From Planctomycetota bacterium (GTDB lineage Bacteria > Planctomycetota > UBA1135 > GCA-002686595), in the NCBI GenBank assembly GCA_022446815.1, contig JAKVCD010000001.1, positions 232,997-296,996 on the forward strand: a stretch of 64,000 nucleotides of DNA, written 5' to 3'. This document shows positions 62,349 to 64,000 of this stretch, one piece after another (within the stretch, counting starts at the first letter, position 1; each line of letters opens with the position of its first letter). Under the pieces are notes generated by a model that did not search any database, had not been told where the DNA came from, and saw nothing but the letters and a program-made list of their open reading frames with translations. The translations under genes were made by a program, and so were the position numbers.

Positions 62349-64000
62349 ATGTCCAAGATCACGAAGCTAATCGTCGGTGCGACCCTCGCCTTGGGCGCTG
62401 GACTCTCGGTGCTGGCATGGGCTCCGCTAGAGAGCCTCGCTGACCCAGCGCGTGACAGCTCACGGGCTGAACGCGCTGCCGCGGAAGGGACCCACTTCTT
62501 CCGGATGCTAGAGGAGGGACGGAGCCTAGACCGGCCGTTCCCTGAGAAGGTCGGCGTCATGGGGGAGTTCGACCCCAACCTCTACGAGCTAGGGAAGGCG
62601 CTGTTCTTTGACCCGCTCCTGTCCGGCGACAACAAGACCTCCTGCGCTCATTGCCACCACCCGAACATGGGCTTTGCCGACGGCAGGGAGACCTCGATGG
62701 GCTTCGGCGGCGAGGGCGTCGGCCCCGAGCGCGAAGGCGGCGTCGCCCTAGCGCGCAACACGCCGACCTTGTGGAACGCGGTTTACAGTCATCGGCAGTT
62801 CTGGGACGGGCGCGCCGCCGACCTCGCTGAGCAAGCCGCAGGACCGATCACGGACCCTAAGGAGATGGGGCAAGATCCAGACGAGCTTGTTGAGGAGCTG
62901 TTGGCCATCCCCGAATACAAGAGCTTCTTCGAGCGGGTCTTCGGGGAGGGAGGAGTGAGCTTTGAGAACGTCACACGCGCGATCGCAGCGTTTGAGGAGC
63001 AGCTCACGACGCAGAGTTCGCGCTTTGACCTCTATGCGAAGGGGGACAGAGCCGCGCTGAGCGATTCGGAGCGCAGGGGCTTGGCGGTGTTCCGCTCGCT
63101 CAAGACTCGCTGCTTTGAGTGCCACAACCTCCCGACCTTCGCGAACCCAGAGTTCAAGGTCATCGGAGTCCCGCCGCGGGAGGGAGAGGAGCCGGACCTC
63201 GGGAGAGGCCTAGTCGCGGGTGAGGCCTACAACCACGCCTTTAAGGTCCCGACGCTCCGGAACGTTGAGCTCACCGCGCCCTACATGCACAACGGCACCC
63301 TTGAGACCTTGGAGGACGTCATTGATTTCTACGCCGATGGTGGCGGGCGCGGGAGAGACTTCGACCTCCCACAGATCGATGACAAGATCAGACGCTTCGA
63401 CCTCTCGTGGAGCGAGCGCCAAGACCTCGTCGCTTTCCTACGTGCCCTCACGGATGAGAGCTGGCTCCCGGACCCCCCGATCGGCCTCCTCTCTGGGTTG
63501 AAGCCTGTGGCCTATAGCAGGTCCTCCGCCCCGGAGCCAAAGGGCCCGTCGCGCCCTGCTTCAGATAAAGCGGTGGGCGCGCCCGTGATCCATACGGTCC
63601 GCCCAGGTGAGAGCATCCAAGCGGCGGTCGATGCGGCCAAGCCTGGGGACACGATCGAGGTCCACGCCGGGGTCTACTCTGAGACAGTCCTCTTCGACAT
63701 AGATGATGTCACCCTTCGAGGGGTGCCTGATGGCGAGGAGCGACCCCTCTTAGACGGTCTGGGGGAGCTCTCGGACGCGATCATTGGGTCAGGTCGGGGG
63801 CTCACGATCGAGGGCTTTGACCTAGCCAACTTCACGGCCAATGGAGTCATGTTGAACCTCTCTCAAGAGCTCACCATGAGAGACTTAAGGGCTTACAACA
63901 CAGGTCTTTACGGCCTATATCCCGTTGAGTCTATCGGCGTCTTGGTCGAGGGTTGCGAGGTCACAGGCGCTCGCGACGCGGGGATCTATGTGGGCCAGTG
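62349..64000 (+). CDS. Di-haem cytochrome c peroxidase fused to right-handed beta-helix domain (3'-truncated by window)
   Basis: The frame opens at ATG 62349 and is still open at 64000 (550 codons visible). Signal segment: KLIVGATLALGAGLSVLAW. The peroxidase/MauG-like part has two haem c sites, CAHCH (residues 99-103) and CFECH (255-259), plus PYMHNGTLETLEDVIDFY with Met313 as a possible axial ligand. After a linker (about 385-412), a beta-helix begins: TVRPGESIQAAVDAAKPGDT, VHAGVYSETVLFDIDDVTLR, GLTIEGFDLANFTANGVML, VLVEGCEVTGARDAGIYVG, the pattern of PbH1/pectate-lyase-like repeats. Periplasmic or outer-surface redox enzyme with a binding or glycan-acting domain. Confidence 0.85.
   Translation, partial: MSKITKLIVGATLALGAGLSVLAWAPLESLADPARDSSRAERAAAEGTHFFRMLEEGRSLDRPFPEKVGVMGEFDPNLYELGKALFFDPLLSGDNKTSCAHCHHPNMGFADGRETSMGFGGEGVGPEREGGVALARNTPTLWNAVYSHRQFWDGRAADLAEQAAGPITDPKEMGQDPDELVEELLAIPEYKSFFERVFGEGGVSFENVTRAIAAFEEQLTTQSSRFDLYAKGDRAALSDSERRGLAVFRSLKTRCFECHNLPTFANPEFKVIGVPPREGEEPDLGRGLVAGEAYNHAFKVPTLRNVELTAPYMHNGTLETLEDVIDFYADGGGRGRDFDLPQIDDKIRRFDLSWSERQDLVAFLRALTDESWLPDPPIGLLSGLKPVAYSRSSAPEPKGPSRPASDKAVGAPVIHTVRPGESIQAAVDAAKPGDTIEVHAGVYSETVLFDIDDVTLRGVPDGEERPLLDGLGELSDAIIGSGRGLTIEGFDLANFTANGVMLNLSQELTMRDLRAYNTGLYGLYPVESIGVLVEGCEVTGARDAGIYVGQ

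Overview
This is a contiguous, GC-rich, densely coded bacterial chromosome segment with about 56 protein genes and one tRNA. I see no phage, transposon, CRISPR array or rRNA. The best guess for the host is a planctomycete (Planctomycetota). Supporting signs are secreted proteins with planctomycete-style C-terminal domains (14652-15986), a sorbosone/PQQ-dehydrogenase-like propeller at the left edge, sulfatase-family enzymes with lipoprotein signals, ECF sigma/anti-sigma pairs with RseB-like or DUF3106 partners, and a cytochrome-c-peroxidase/beta-helix fusion at the right edge. This assignment is inference from gene content; no rRNA marker is present.

Layout. 0-10.5 kb: a truncated propeller enzyme, a methyltransferase, an isopropylmalate/homocitrate-synthase-like enzyme, an aquaporin, a large NHL-repeat lipoprotein, then aspartate kinase, MgtE and an unusual signal peptidase I with a large insert. 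10.5-16 kb: an ECF sigma/anti-sigma/DUF3106 operon, a DUF2237 protein, the tRNA 2-selenouridine synthase MnmH and a secreted protein. 16-24.5 kb: a glycerophosphodiesterase, then a surface-glycan/lipid-type block (GT9, GT4, two B12-type radical SAM enzymes) around purF, and tRNA-Arg(CCG). 24.5-35 kb: a Ca-binding-repeat secreted protein, a second ECF sigma with an RseB-like anti-sigma, a GNAT enzyme, a two-gene glutamine-dependent NAD synthetase, HAD + MoxR ATPase, a TPR lipoprotein, a small acidic protein and a TrkA-C membrane protein. 35-46 kb: an envelope operon (propeller, MltA, CDP-alcohol transferase, sulfatase-like, DUF4870), a nucleotide cyclase, a large transketolase-like enzyme and a HEAT-repeat gluzincin protease. 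46-60 kb: a nucleoside catabolism region (small acidic protein, deoB, deoA, nupC, punA), then an M14 peptidase and a lipoprotein, then sulfotransferase-like, aminotransferase, rpiB, deoC and a sulfatase-TPR protein. 60-64 kb: a penicillin-acylase family protein and the peroxidase/beta-helix fusion.

How the genes work together. NupC imports nucleosides. PunA and DeoA phosphorolyse them to (deoxy)ribose-1-phosphate, and DeoB isomerises these to the 5-phosphates. RpiB and DeoC, encoded 5 kb away, would carry ribose-5-phosphate to ribulose-5-phosphate and deoxyribose-5-phosphate to acetaldehyde plus glyceraldehyde-3-phosphate. RpiB and DeoC both carry an extra N-terminal helix plus a small beta-type segment that resemble each other and resemble microcompartment cargo-targeting regions. 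This is the most interesting lead in the window, although no shell-protein gene lies within it.

Other notable structure: the two unrelated-looking anti-sigma proteins share a three-fold P-x2-L-x3-V-x3-[LM] repeat; two small acidic proteins 12 kb apart are paralogues; and four of eight convergent gene pairs overlap by exactly 4 bp, using one tetranucleotide as the stop codon on both strands.
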